Source: Oscillospiraceae bacterium (GTDB taxonomy: Bacteria; Bacillota; Clostridia; Oscillospirales; Oscillospiraceae). From it: a stretch of DNA of 64,000 bases. The stretch is taken from assembly GCA_017482385.1 (NCBI GenBank), contig JAFUNI010000016.1, positions 124,001-188,000 of the forward strand, given 5' to 3'. Numbering within the stretch: position 1 is the stretch's first letter; every line of letters starts with the position of its first letter. The translations under genes and the position numbers were made by a program. Shown here piece by piece: positions 25,620-34,705 of this stretch. The notes under the pieces are model-generated. The model was given only the letters and a program-made list of their open reading frames with translations, searched no databases and had not been told where the DNA came from.

Positions 25620-26795
25620 TTACCAGTTGATTTGCCAGCGTTTGCTGTAAGCGGTGTTGTACTTATCGGAAACCTTGGTATCCTTCAAGCTGGAATTTGC
25701 TGCAAGTTCAGCAAGTTTTTTGTCAAAGGCTTCGCAATCCAGAGGCAGCTTTACCGGACGGTTTCCGTTCCAGCTGGAAAGGTAGGCTGCATTGGATATG
25801 GTCAGTTCGTTGATGCCCTCAATACCGGGTGCAAGCAACTGCTCACCGTGCAAAATAGCGTTGGTGAAATTCTGCAAAATACCTGCGTGGGCAGGTTCTT
25901 CAAACCGGGGCTTGATCTCCTCGTAATCAGAAGGAATGATCTCAAAATTCTTCTGAGATTCCACCCGGACCTGGGGTTCGGGGCTTTTTAGTTTCCACCA
26001 CTTAAGCAAACCGTTTTCTAAAATGATCTTGCCCAAAGTTCCGGTGATCTCCAAACGGTTGGTGCCGGGAGCTTCGCCGGTAGAGGTGATAAAAGTGCCG
26101 GTTGCCCCGTTGGGATAGCGGACAAAGATGGTCACATCGTCCTCAACCTCAATATTGTGGTATTTTGCTACATCGCAGAAACCTGTAACCTCACAGGGCA
26201 TACCGCAGATCCATTGCCACAGATCCAGATTGTGGGGTGCTTGGTTCAGCAAAACACCGCCGCCCTCACCGGCCCAGGTGGCTCGCCAGGAGCCGGAATC
26301 GTAATAGTGCTGGGTGCGGTACCAGTTGGTGATGATCCAAACGGAACGCTTTAACTCGCCCAACTGACCGCCACGGATAATTTCTCTTGCCTGTTGAAAC
26401 AGGTCGTTGGTGCGTTGGTTGAACATAATGCCAAACACCTTGCCGGATTCTTCAGCTATCTTATTCAGTTGCTTTGCCTTGCTTACGGCAATATCCACAG
26501 GCTTTTCAAGCAGCACATGCTTGCCTGCTTTCAATGCGGCAGATGCGATCTCACTATGGAGAGGGTGGGGGACGGCAATGATCACAGCGTTAACAGTTGC
26601 GTCCTGCAAAAGAGCGGGATAGTCGCTGTAAACCTTTGCCTGGGGAAAGGTCTTTTGACAGTATTCCTGTCTTGCTGGAATGGGGTCACAGACTGCAACC
26701 AGTTCCATTCCCGCAATCTTGCCACTGGCCACACAGGATGCGTGGGCGCTGCCCATATTTCCTATGCCGATTATACCGACACGAATCGTATCCAT
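25620..26795 (-). CDS. Gfo/Idh/MocA family oxidoreductase
   Basis: 391 residues. N-terminal Rossmann motif VGIIGIGNMGSAHA. EKPVDIA holds the conserved catalytic Lys of the family. The second half is the usual alpha/beta substrate domain, with GGVLLNQAPHNLDLWQW containing the His-xx-Asp-type active-site segment. These enzymes act on sugars, inositols or sugar acids with NAD(P). It is the third gene after an M20 peptidase and a CapA-like gene (all minus strand). AAGGAG lies 11 bases before the ATG. Substrate not determined. Confidence 0.9.
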   Translation of the reverse strand: MDTIRVGIIGIGNMGSAHASCVASGKIAGMELVAVCDPIPARQEYCQKTFPQAKVYSDYPALLQDATVNAVIIAVPHPLHSEIASAALKAGKHVLLEKPVDIAVSKAKQLNKIAEESGKVFGIMFNQRTNDLFQQAREIIRGGQLGELKRSVWIITNWYRTQHYYDSGSWRATWAGEGGGVLLNQAPHNLDLWQWICGMPCEVTGFCDVAKYHNIEVEDDVTIFVRYPNGATGTFITSTGEAPGTNRLEITGTLGKIILENGLLKWWKLKSPEPQVRVESQKNFEIIPSDYEEIKPRFEEPAHAGILQNFTNAILHGEQLLAPGIEGINELTISNAAYLSSWNGNRPVKLPLDCEAFDKKLAELAANSSLKDTKVSDKYNTAYSKRWQINW

Positions 26796-26810
26796 ATCTT
26801 TTGATACTCC

Positions 26811-28109
26811 TTACAGATCAATGGTAGCAATATTGTCCTGGATGTTCAGCTTAGTGCCAAAGGGAGCGGAAAGCTCCGCAAGGTAATGCAATACTTTATC
26901 GTCGGACAGGTGGGGGATACCCATCTTGCTCCTGGGGGCGCCCATACGCATATCGATGGGGTAGAGCTGAATTTGGGTGATCTTACCGTCCTCAGCGGTG
27001 AAGCCTGCCATCACACTGCGCCAAATATTCTCCAGTACGCAGTAACCGCGGGTGCCGTTTTGGCTGCGGTTGTTCATATATTCACCTACGAAGGTGTCAT
27101 GTGCCATACCCTTGTTCTGATAGGCATCGGCAGGCTGCAGAGAAACAGTCTCGGTTTGGAAAATAAAATTGCCCAAAGAGTAAAAAATGGGTTTGCCCTT
27201 ATAGATCTCAATGCCCTGCAGCTCGTGGGGGCCATGGCCAAGAATGGCATCAGCGCCGGCGTCGATACAGGCCTTGCAATAGACTTGCATAAATTCGGCA
27301 GGATTGACAGTGTCCAAACCAGCAAACTTATGGGAATGGATACTGACCAATACATAGTCAGCCTGCCGGCGGGCTTCCCGGATGTTGGCGATCATACGGT
27401 CCAGGTCTTTCTTCAGCGGGGCAGTGTGCTGTTCGGTCTTGGTGTCCAGCTTGAAGCCCAGGCTGCCCATTGCCAGTTCGTCCTCAGGCAGAGGATTGGC
27501 ATAGCCGCAGGCAATGGAGTAGAGCTTGCTGGCGTTCATATCGGTCTTGTCGACCACTTCCTTCAGTACATCAAAGTACTTCTGCTCCACGTGGTAGGTA
27601 GTCTTGAACCGCAGGGGGTTCAGACCGGGACGGCCGATCATATCCACGCTCTGATCACCTGCTATGGAAGCGTAAGTGCCGTCACAAACGCTGCAGGCAA
27701 GCAACGCTACGCGGGCGTTTTCGGTTTCCAGATAAGCGGGGGCAGCGGCCTCACGGAGCGTTGCGCCGGTACCGGCATAGAGCATATCCCGCTCCCGCAG
27801 ATACTTGCAGGTAGCTAAAATGCCGCCACTGCCGTAGTCACCGGAGTGGTTGTTTGCAGTGTTGTACAGGTTGAAACCGTACTTTTTCAGATCGTCCAGG
27901 ATCTCCGGTTCTGCCATAGCCCAAGTGCCGCCGGATACAACCGCCGGATAACCCTCCTGGTTATGAATGGTGATCTCTAAATTGTTGAACTTTACATCGT
28001 GCCTTCCAATGATCTCCTGAATCTCCGCAAAGCCGGGGTAGCCACCCTCAGGCAGCCGACGGGTCATAAAGGCATCGCCGGTGGCGATAAAAGTTGTTTT
28101 CTCAGCCAT
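26811..28109 (-). CDS. CapA-like metallophosphatase-fold protein
   Basis: 432 residues. Motifs typical of CapA/PGA_cap proteins: ATGDAFMTRRLP at the N-terminus, NLEITI, NTANNHSGDYG, and LGHGPHELQGIEIYKGKPIFYSLGN spread over the last third (metal-binding His and Asn). CapA takes part in poly-gamma-glutamate capsule export and is normally membrane anchored. This protein has no signal peptide or membrane segment, so it is probably an intracellular hydrolase of the same fold. AAGGAG precedes the ATG. It sits between an M20 peptidase and an oxidoreductase in one operon. Function not established. Confidence 0.8.
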   Translation of the reverse strand: MAEKTTFIATGDAFMTRRLPEGGYPGFAEIQEIIGRHDVKFNNLEITIHNQEGYPAVVSGGTWAMAEPEILDDLKKYGFNLYNTANNHSGDYGSGGILATCKYLRERDMLYAGTGATLREAAAPAYLETENARVALLACSVCDGTYASIAGDQSVDMIGRPGLNPLRFKTTYHVEQKYFDVLKEVVDKTDMNASKLYSIACGYANPLPEDELAMGSLGFKLDTKTEQHTAPLKKDLDRMIANIREARRQADYVLVSIHSHKFAGLDTVNPAEFMQVYCKACIDAGADAILGHGPHELQGIEIYKGKPIFYSLGNFIFQTETVSLQPADAYQNKGMAHDTFVGEYMNNRSQNGTRGYCVLENIWRSVMAGFTAEDGKITQIQLYPIDMRMGAPRSKMGIPHLSDDKVLHYLAELSAPFGTKLNIQDNIATIDL

Positions 28110-28121
28110 TTATCTCTCTCC

Positions 28122-29273
28122 TTACATATGGTGCAGGATCAATTCGAATGCCAGTTTGATGCCGGGGAGCTGACTGTCGATCTCGATGAATTCCTCCCGG
28201 GTGTGAGCACCGCCGCCCCGTCCGCAGGAAACCTCAACAGAGGGAATGCCCATAGACAGGGGAATGTTGCAGTCTGTGGAGGCGGAGCCGGTTGTGGGGA
28301 CGAAGCCAAAGTGTTTTTCGACAGTTGCCTGGGTGCGGGTGATCAGTGCGTTGTGGCGTTCAGCATCTACTTCAATGCCACAGGGACGGTTGCCAACAAT
28401 TGTGGTCGTGACCTTGATACCCTTGGTGGCATAGAAGGCGAGAGCAGCATTTAAGTGTTCTTCCATCTCAGCCAAATCTTCCCGGTTGTCGGAACGGAAC
28501 TCGTAAAGCATCTCTGCGTGCTGGGCGATGGTGTTGACGGAAGTGCCGCCAGAGATGAGACCTACATTGAAGGTGGTTCTGCCACGGGTGGGGACCTTGA
28601 TCTGGTACAGAGTATCGATCAGGGAAGCCATATAAGCAATGGCGTTTCGGTTGCCGAACATGCTGTAAGAGTGTCCGCCCTCGGTATCGATTTCAATCTT
28701 GTACCGCTTGGAGCCTACGGCAATGGCGGCCAGCTTGCCGCGGGTGGCCTGAGGTCCGAAGGGGCCGTCAAAGGTGACGAATTCGGTTACCCGGTCGCCG
28801 TACTTTTCAAAAATCTTCTTACAGCCTTTCAGATTGCCAAGGCCTTCTTCGCCGGCATTGGCAACGATCAGCATACCTACATTCTTGGGGACAAGATTGT
28901 TCTGTGCGATGTACTTGGCGGCCATCAGCATAGCGACCACGTGAATGGTGTCGTCGCCGATGCCGGGGCAGTAGAGTCTGTTGCCTTCCACCCGCATAGG
29001 CAGTTCTTCGGTGTCGGGGAAGACTACGTCGGTGTGGGCCATAAATACAACCAGAGGGCCGCTTTCTACATTGCCCACGGGGTAAACCACATTCAGCGCT
29101 TCATCTATGTACACACCCTTAGCGCCCTGCTTTTCCAGCCATTCCTTGCAAAAAGCTGCCCGTTTTTCTTCGTGATTGGAGGGGGCGGGGATCTTACCTA
29201 ACTCCATCAGCAGATCCAAAGCTTCCTGGGAATTGGCTTCTATATGCTCTAAAATTTCCTTAGTTAAGACCAT
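28122..29273 (-). CDS. M20 family metallopeptidase
   Basis: 383 residues. Zinc-binding motifs: MAHTDVVFPD, GIGDDTIHV, NAGEEGLG (catalytic Glu) and a C-terminal GGGAHTREE. An inserted dimerisation domain starts around TEGGHSYSMFG. It is most like the tripeptidase/ArgE-type M20 peptidases and acts in the cytoplasm on small peptides or N-acyl amino acids. The start is the ATG at 29273, 6 bases after AAGGTG; a GTG at 29282 is inside that ribosome site. First gene of the operon with the CapA-like protein and the oxidoreductase. Confidence 0.86.
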   Translation of the reverse strand: MVLTKEILEHIEANSQEALDLLMELGKIPAPSNHEEKRAAFCKEWLEKQGAKGVYIDEALNVVYPVGNVESGPLVVFMAHTDVVFPDTEELPMRVEGNRLYCPGIGDDTIHVVAMLMAAKYIAQNNLVPKNVGMLIVANAGEEGLGNLKGCKKIFEKYGDRVTEFVTFDGPFGPQATRGKLAAIAVGSKRYKIEIDTEGGHSYSMFGNRNAIAYMASLIDTLYQIKVPTRGRTTFNVGLISGGTSVNTIAQHAEMLYEFRSDNREDLAEMEEHLNAALAFYATKGIKVTTTIVGNRPCGIEVDAERHNALITRTQATVEKHFGFVPTTGSASTDCNIPLSMGIPSVEVSCGRGGGAHTREEFIEIDSQLPGIKLAFELILHHM

Positions 29274-29323
29274 AAAAATCACCTTGTTTTCTGTATTTTA
29301 GCCAGCTGGCCATAGTTAACAAC

Positions 29324-29352
29324 AGTATAGCATAATACAACCGGGAAAGCAA
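29324..29352 (-). promoter_or_regulatory. promoter of the M20-CapA-oxidoreductase operon
   Basis: On the minus strand TTGCTT (29347-29352), 17 bases, then TATACT (29324-29329) preceded by TATGC. Confidence 0.7.
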
Positions 29353-29406
29353 CCCGGATTCCCATTTTTTAGAAGATGAAAATATTTATACACTTTTAAC
29401 ATTTTT

Positions 29407-29416
29407 GTGCTATAAT
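29407..29416 (+). promoter_or_regulatory. extended -10 promoter of the acyltransferase operon
   Basis: TATAAT (29411-29416) with TGTGC just before it. No good -35 box is seen, so the extended -10 would carry recognition. Confidence 0.5.
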
Positions 29417-29450
29417 ACTTGTTAAGTTATAGCTGAGAGGAAGTACATAA

Positions 29451-30215
29451 ATGAAGTCCAGTAAGTTTTCTCAAGCCTGTTTCCGTGTTCTTCGCTGGAT
29501 ATTGGGCTTGATATATCCTAAAATTGAGGTGGTAGGGCAGGAGAACCTGCCCCAGGAACCCTGTATCGTGGTGGGTAACCATTCTCATATGCACGGACCT
29601 TTGGCCGGTGAGTTTTATTTTCCCGGCAAGCGAAAGATGTGGTGCGCCCATCAGATGATGTATCTGAAAGAAGTTCCTGCTTATGCGTTTGAGGATTTTT
29701 GGAGTTTGAAACCCAAGTGGACCCATTGGTTTTACCGTATTGCGTCCTATTTGATCGCACCGCTTTCTGTTTGCCTGTTCCGTAATGCCAAAACGATTCC
29801 TGTTTACCGGGATAACCGCCTGCTTACCACCTTTAAGCTGACCATCTCTGCCCTGGAGGACAGCACCAATGTGATCATTTTCCCGGAGTGCTATACCCCG
29901 TATAACAACATCGTTTATCAGTTCCAGGATAAGTATATCGATGTGGCAAAACTCTACTATAAGCGGACCGGCAAGGCAGTGCCTTTTGTGCCGCTGTATG
30001 CTGCACCCAACCTAAAGAAAATGTATATCGGCAAACCTACCGCATTTGATCCCAATGCCCCTATAGACCAGGAGCGCCAGCGGATCACCAATTATCTGAT
30101 GGAGGCCATCACTGAAATCGCGGTAAATCTGCCACAGCATACTGTAGTGCCGTACCCCAATGTGGGTGCAAAGCACTACCCCCAAAACCGGCCCGAGGAG
30201 GTAACAGAAAAATGA
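29451..30215 (+). CDS. PlsC-like lysophospholipid acyltransferase family protein
   Basis: 254 residues. VVGNHSHMHGPLAGE corresponds to acyltransferase motif I and IIFPECYTPYNN to motif III (FPEG-like). The catalytic HX4D should be His44 plus Asp49, but residue 49 is Gly here, so the classical dyad is incomplete. The family acylates lysophosphatidic acid or other glycerol phosphates at the membrane. GAGAGGAAG precedes the ATG. Its stop overlaps the ATG of the PAP2 gene, so the two are translationally coupled, which suggests a shared role in lipid turnover. Confidence 0.75.
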   Translation: MKSSKFSQACFRVLRWILGLIYPKIEVVGQENLPQEPCIVVGNHSHMHGPLAGEFYFPGKRKMWCAHQMMYLKEVPAYAFEDFWSLKPKWTHWFYRIASYLIAPLSVCLFRNAKTIPVYRDNRLLTTFKLTISALEDSTNVIIFPECYTPYNNIVYQFQDKYIDVAKLYYKRTGKAVPFVPLYAAPNLKKMYIGKPTAFDPNAPIDQERQRITNYLMEAITEIAVNLPQHTVVPYPNVGAKHYPQNRPEEVTEK

Positions 30216-30907
30216 GAAAACCTGTTGTGGATTACAGCAAATTGCGTTTTTCGAATATAACAAGCCCCCAGTACCGCCATGTATTGCTGCTGCTGGGCTG
30301 GGTAGTGTATTTTCTGTGCTATTTCCTTACGGAGAATTTGATTCCTGCGGAAAAATGCCATGTGGTGTGGCATCCTTTGGACGATGTGATTCCCTTTAAC
30401 GAATGGTTCGTCATTCCTTATGTGGGCTGGTACTTCTTGATTGTGGTATCTTTGGGCTATTTCCTGCTTTACCATGTGGATAATTTCAAGGGCCTGCAGA
30501 CCTATATTATCGTTACCCAGGCTATCGCGGTGGTGTGCTATATTGTTTGGCCCAGCAGACAGGATCTGCGCCCGGATTTAGACACTTTGGGCCGGGAGAA
30601 TTTCCTAACCTGGATTATGAATATCATTTATAGCCAGGATACCAACACCGGCGTTTGCCCCTCGCTGCATGTGGCCTACTCTTTGGGCATTGCTTCTGCC
30701 TGGCTGAAGGAAAAGTCTGCTGCCTGGTATGTAAAGACCTTTGTTGTGATCTTTGTGATTTTTGTCTGCCTGTCCGTTGCCTTCACCAAGCAGCATTCTG
30801 TGGCGGATATTTTCGCGGCGATCCCTGTTTGCTTGGTGGCGGAGATCGTAGCCTTTGGCAAATATTATAAGAGGAAGTGGAGTAAAAATGCAGTATCGGA
30901 AGGATAA
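30212..30907 (+). CDS. PAP2 superfamily phosphatase, membrane-bound
   Basis: 231 residues with about five or six hydrophobic helices. PAP2 motifs: PSRQDLRP (motif 1), CPSLHVAYSLG (motif 2, catalytic His) and FTKQHSVADI (motif 3, nucleophilic His). Members dephosphorylate phosphatidate, undecaprenyl diphosphate or inositol phospholipids at the membrane face. The ATGA overlap with the acyltransferase and the overlap with the downstream reductase make a compact three-gene operon. Whether the substrate is a lipid or an inositol phosphate is open. Confidence 0.85.
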   Translation: MRKPVVDYSKLRFSNITSPQYRHVLLLLGWVVYFLCYFLTENLIPAEKCHVVWHPLDDVIPFNEWFVIPYVGWYFLIVVSLGYFLLYHVDNFKGLQTYIIVTQAIAVVCYIVWPSRQDLRPDLDTLGRENFLTWIMNIIYSQDTNTGVCPSLHVAYSLGIASAWLKEKSAAWYVKTFVVIFVIFVCLSVAFTKQHSVADIFAAIPVCLVAEIVAFGKYYKRKWSKNAVSEG

Positions 30908-32066
30908 ATACGGCAATGACATATCTGCCCTGGGCTTTGGCTGTATGCGATTTCGCCGCAACGGTCCGGCTATCGATATGGCAGAGGCGGAAAAAGAAAT
31001 TTTGGCCGCTATCGAAGCCGGTGTGAATTACTTTGATACCGCCTATATTTACCCTGGCAGTGAAGCAGCTCTCGGTGAGATACTGGCGAAAAACGGCGTT
31101 CGTGAAAAGGTAAAGATCGCAACCAAGCTGCCCCATTACCTGATAAAATCCCGGGAGGGAATGGAAAAACTGTTCAACGAACAGCTGAAACGCTTAAAAA
31201 CCGATTATGTGGACTACTATCTGATGCACATGCTCACAGATATTGCCACTTGGGAAAAACAAATAAAACTGGGTGTGCTGGATTTCCTGGAGGAGAAAAA
31301 GCGTTCCGGTGCTATCCGTCAAATCGGTTTTTCTTACCACGGCAATTCAGATATGTTCTGCAAGCTAGTGGATGCCTATGACTGGGATTTTTGCCAGATC
31401 CAGTACAACTACTTGGACGAACATTCCCAGGCCGGCCGCCGTGGTTTGCAGTATGCCCATAGCAAGGGCCTGCCGGTGATCATAATGGAGCCGTTGCGTG
31501 GCGGTAAGCTGGTAAACCGCCTGCCCCAGGATGCAGTCGATGCCTTTGCTGAGCATCCCATCTCCCGGACACCGGCCCAGTGGGCATTTCGGTGGCTGTG
31601 GAACCAGGAGGACGTTACCTGCGTTTTGTCTGGCATGAACTCTATGGAAATGCTTAGGGAGAATGTGCAGACCGCTTCTGATGCAAAGATCGGTGAGATG
31701 GGGACAGAAGAGGAAGCAATGTTCCAAAAGGTTGTGGCGGCTATCAATGCCAAATTGAAGGTTGGCTGTACCGGCTGCGGCTACTGTATGCCTTGCCCCA
31801 AAGGTGTGGACATTCCCGGCGCTTTTGCCGCGTATAACCGTATGGCTTCTGAGGGTAAGTTTGCCGGGCTGCGGGAGCATTTTATGTGCAGCGCAGCTAG
31901 AAAGGATTCTACCGCTGCATCACTGTGTATCGGCTGCGGCAAGTGCGAAAGCCATTGTCCTCAGGGAATATCCATTCGCCAGGAATTGAAAAATGTGAAG
32001 AAGGACCTGGAAGGCCCCGTATACAAAACAGCCCGTAAAGTTGTAGAGCTATTGAAGTTATATTAA
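30888..32066 (+). CDS. aldo/keto reductase with C-terminal ferredoxin-like domain
   Basis: 392 residues. The TIM-barrel part has GFGCMRF, FDTAYIYPGSE (catalytic Asp and Tyr), ATKLP (Lys) and LMHML (His). The last about 100 residues carry two cysteine clusters, CTGCGYCMPCP and CIGCGKCESHCP, which look like two [4Fe-4S] sites. This fused form is common in anaerobic clostridia, where ferredoxin-type electrons may replace NADPH. The start is the ATG at 30888 after GTGGAG, overlapping the PAP2 gene by 20 bases. Confidence 0.88.
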   Translation: MQYRKDKYGNDISALGFGCMRFRRNGPAIDMAEAEKEILAAIEAGVNYFDTAYIYPGSEAALGEILAKNGVREKVKIATKLPHYLIKSREGMEKLFNEQLKRLKTDYVDYYLMHMLTDIATWEKQIKLGVLDFLEEKKRSGAIRQIGFSYHGNSDMFCKLVDAYDWDFCQIQYNYLDEHSQAGRRGLQYAHSKGLPVIIMEPLRGGKLVNRLPQDAVDAFAEHPISRTPAQWAFRWLWNQEDVTCVLSGMNSMEMLRENVQTASDAKIGEMGTEEEAMFQKVVAAINAKLKVGCTGCGYCMPCPKGVDIPGAFAAYNRMASEGKFAGLREHFMCSAARKDSTAASLCIGCGKCESHCPQGISIRQELKNVKKDLEGPVYKTARKVVELLKLY

Positions 32067-32072
32067 AAAATA

Positions 32073-32100
32073 ACCCTCTGTGCTAATTAGCACAGAGGGT
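32073..32100. terminator. bidirectional terminator
   Basis: A perfect 28-base palindrome (loop AATT) with A-rich and T-rich flanks between the reductase and the convergent AbgB-like gene. Confidence 0.85.
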
Positions 32101-32107
32101 ATTGCTT

Positions 32108-33472
32108 TTATAACAGGGGTTTTGCGTCTTCGGGCAGAGGGCAGATATATCCGTCGCCTATTCGCTCGGCATGTTCCTGCTTGGCTTGCGCAAGTGCATC
32201 CGGGTTATCCATGAGCCGCAGAATGGTACCGGCGACTGCTTTGGATGCGTAAAGCATAGCCCGCTTGGCATAGTCGCTTTTACTTTGGGAAGTGGATTGC
32301 CAACTGTGACCGGGAGTTCCTACCACCCAGTTGCCGATGTGCATTTGTACGGTGGGGCAGACCCAGCTGACATCGGCGGTGTCGGTGGAACCGCCGTGGG
32401 CTACAGGAGGTGCGGGATCCAAAACCTTGTCTGCATACATAGGCTGGGCTGCTTCGGCTTTTGTGAGCTGCATTGTGGCCTGCAGCGCACTTCCGTATGC
32501 AATGTCTTCCGGGGTAGGGACGGGGAGGGGAATGTCGTGCATAGCTTCGTTTGCCACTGCCTGCAATGTGGGAATGGTGATCAAATTGGAATAAGCCTTA
32601 AGAACCTGTATGTTCACCTCGGTGTCCGTCATCATGGCGGCACCCTTGGCGATGCGGTCAACACGGGCATGGAGTTCCCGAACCGCCTCGCTATCCACGG
32701 CACGAATCAGATACTGTACAACTGCGTGGGATTGCACCATATTAGGCGCTGTTCCGCCGGTGTCCAAAATTGCGTAATGAATACGGCTGGTCAGTTCCAT
32801 ATGCTCCCGGAGGAAATTGGTACCCACATTCATCAGCTCCACCGCATCCAAAGCGCTTCTGCCCTTGTGGGGGGCGGCGCCTGCGTGAGCGGCAATGCCC
32901 TCAAAGGTGTAGTTGACCAAAACATTGGCCAAAGCGGGACGGGTGCGTACCATGTACATCCGCTCCGGATGCCAGCTCACGATGGCATCGATTCCGTCAA
33001 ACACACCGTCACGTGCCATAAAGACCTTGCCGCCACCACCTTCCTCAGCAGGGCAACCGAACAAGGTGATGGCACCTTTTCCAGTGGCTTCAATGTAGGC
33101 CTTCACAGCAAGGGCTGCGCCCAAAGAGCCGGCACCGAACAGATTGTGACCGCAACCGTGGCAGGTGTTTTTGCCGGGGATGGGATGTTTCTCTGCAACA
33201 CAGGCTTCTTGGCTCATACCGTCCAATCCGTCATACTCAGCAAGGATGCCGAAATGGGGCTTGCCGCTGCCGAAGGTAGCGGTAAAAGCGGTGGGAATAT
33301 TCGCAACACCACGCACCACAGTAAAACCTTCCTGCTCCAGCTTTTCAGAAAGAAGCTGCGCAGATTCATATTCGTGGTACATAACTTCGGCATTATCCCA
33401 AATGGCGTCTGCCAAAGCGCAAATATCCTGAGATTGCCGATCAATTACAGACAAATACTTTTCGTAAAGCAT
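32108..33472 (-). CDS. AbgB-like M20 amidohydrolase
   Basis: 454 residues. CHGCGHNLFGAG, PAEEGGGGKV and SWHPERM are the metal-binding segments of the AbgB/aminobenzoyl-glutamate hydrolase branch of M20. FEGIAAHAGAAPHKGRSALDAV marks the dimerisation-domain entry (given here as context for family choice). AbgB cleaves p-aminobenzoyl-glutamate, a folate breakdown product, with partner AbgA; no abgA is seen. GGAGG lies 6 bases before the ATG at 33472. It begins 57 bases after the AraC gene stop and may be cotranscribed with it. Confidence 0.85.
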   Translation of the reverse strand: MLYEKYLSVIDRQSQDICALADAIWDNAEVMYHEYESAQLLSEKLEQEGFTVVRGVANIPTAFTATFGSGKPHFGILAEYDGLDGMSQEACVAEKHPIPGKNTCHGCGHNLFGAGSLGAALAVKAYIEATGKGAITLFGCPAEEGGGGKVFMARDGVFDGIDAIVSWHPERMYMVRTRPALANVLVNYTFEGIAAHAGAAPHKGRSALDAVELMNVGTNFLREHMELTSRIHYAILDTGGTAPNMVQSHAVVQYLIRAVDSEAVRELHARVDRIAKGAAMMTDTEVNIQVLKAYSNLITIPTLQAVANEAMHDIPLPVPTPEDIAYGSALQATMQLTKAEAAQPMYADKVLDPAPPVAHGGSTDTADVSWVCPTVQMHIGNWVVGTPGHSWQSTSQSKSDYAKRAMLYASKAVAGTILRLMDNPDALAQAKQEHAERIGDGYICPLPEDAKPLL

Positions 33473-33529
33473 AAAGTTCCTCCAGTTATATTTTTTCTTA
33501 TTATACAATTTCGTGATTGCAAAGTCAAT

Positions 33530-34642
33530 TTAGCTTTCCCGCCGGTAATGGCTGGGGCTGATTCCTTGGAATCGTACGAACTGCTTGGCAAAATAGCTGG
33601 TGTTGTTGTAGCCGACGGTGGAGGCAATCTGCTGTATTTGCAGGTTGGTGTGGCGGAGCAGGGCAGCGGCCTGGTTTGTCCGTTCCTTGTTGACAAAATC
33701 AATGAAAGTCATTCCCATATCCTTGTGAAAAAGGGAGGACAGGTAGTTCGCGTTGATGGTCAGGGCTTTTGCGGTATCCTTAACGGTGAGATTGTCTGCC
33801 AAATGCTCTTTGATATATGTCACAGCCAGGTTGGTCAGTGGCTTCAAATTGGGGTAAGCGTGTTCCTGAACCAGTCTGCAGTACCGACGGATGACACCGC
33901 TGAAGAAATCCGGCAACTGAGAAATGTTTTTCAGTTGTTCGATTTCCAAACCGATCTCGTTGGATAGCCTGTCCACTTGATAGGGGTGAATACCGGTTTC
34001 CTCCAATGCGTGACGAAGCTGCGTGTTCAGCACGATGCAGTAATTCTGCGCATTCCGCAGAGGGTTGGTGTTTCTTACGGAAGTATTTGTGGCGGGGTCA
34101 TACTGACCGATCAAGTGCATTGCCAAAGACAGGTTGCCCTGCTGAACAGCATTGGTAAGGGCAGCGCTGTACTCGTACCGCTGTTCCACTATTCGCATTT
34201 GTCCAATGTCCTCTCCGGGGAGAGGGCTGTGGCGGAGAAGAGAGGAGTCTGCAGGGATCAAAGGGGGAAGAGGTTGGCCGGAGGCATATTGGGACAATAA
34301 TTGCGCGATTTTGCAAAGGGTGTTATATTCTGCAAAGGGAAGTGAGGAATCGTCGATATATGCGGTGGTAACCGGACCTAACATTAGAATTGTGCTTTTT
34401 ATTCTGTGCGGAATTGCCCAAATGAAGATATTGTCCGACAAATTGTATTCGAAAATATGGCTTTTTGCTGTTATAATCCGTTGTAAGAGAGAATCCGTAA
34501 CCGCACAAGCAGCATCAAAAGTATATGTTGCAGCATTCGTCAAAAATGCTGCTAGAGAATGTTTATCTGAAGGGACAACAGTTAACGGAATCCCAGTTGT
34601 GAGATTCAGTAATTTTTGCAGAAAGATAAGTGTTTCTTCCAT
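33530..34642 (-). CDS. AraC family regulator of the GPH/GH2 operon (probable)
   Basis: 370 residues. The C-terminal about 100 residues hold two HTH motifs (KDTAKALTINANYLSSLF and IASTVGYNNTSYFAKQF), with the closing GISPSHYRR. The N-terminal about 250 residues resemble a YSIRK/PocR-like sensory part seen in clostridial AraC proteins that regulate sugar genes. It is divergent from the sugar symporter and GH2 genes, with back-to-back promoters that share their -35 regions, so control of that operon is likely. AGAGGTG precedes the ATG. Effector unknown. Confidence 0.85.
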   Translation of the reverse strand: MEETLIFLQKLLNLTTGIPLTVVPSDKHSLAAFLTNAATYTFDAACAVTDSLLQRIITAKSHIFEYNLSDNIFIWAIPHRIKSTILMLGPVTTAYIDDSSLPFAEYNTLCKIAQLLSQYASGQPLPPLIPADSSLLRHSPLPGEDIGQMRIVEQRYEYSAALTNAVQQGNLSLAMHLIGQYDPATNTSVRNTNPLRNAQNYCIVLNTQLRHALEETGIHPYQVDRLSNEIGLEIEQLKNISQLPDFFSGVIRRYCRLVQEHAYPNLKPLTNLAVTYIKEHLADNLTVKDTAKALTINANYLSSLFHKDMGMTFIDFVNKERTNQAAALLRHTNLQIQQIASTVGYNNTSYFAKQFVRFQGISPSHYRRES

Positions 34643-34676
34643 AAAGACACCTCTTGATGTATGTGAGATATGTGTT

Positions 34677-34705
34677 ATATTAACAGAGATTTATTGTTTT
34701 CGCAA
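34677..34705 (-). promoter_or_regulatory. promoter of the AraC gene, overlapping the divergent symporter promoter
   Basis: On the minus strand TTGCGA (34700-34705), 17 bases, then TAATAT (34677-34682). Confidence 0.65.
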
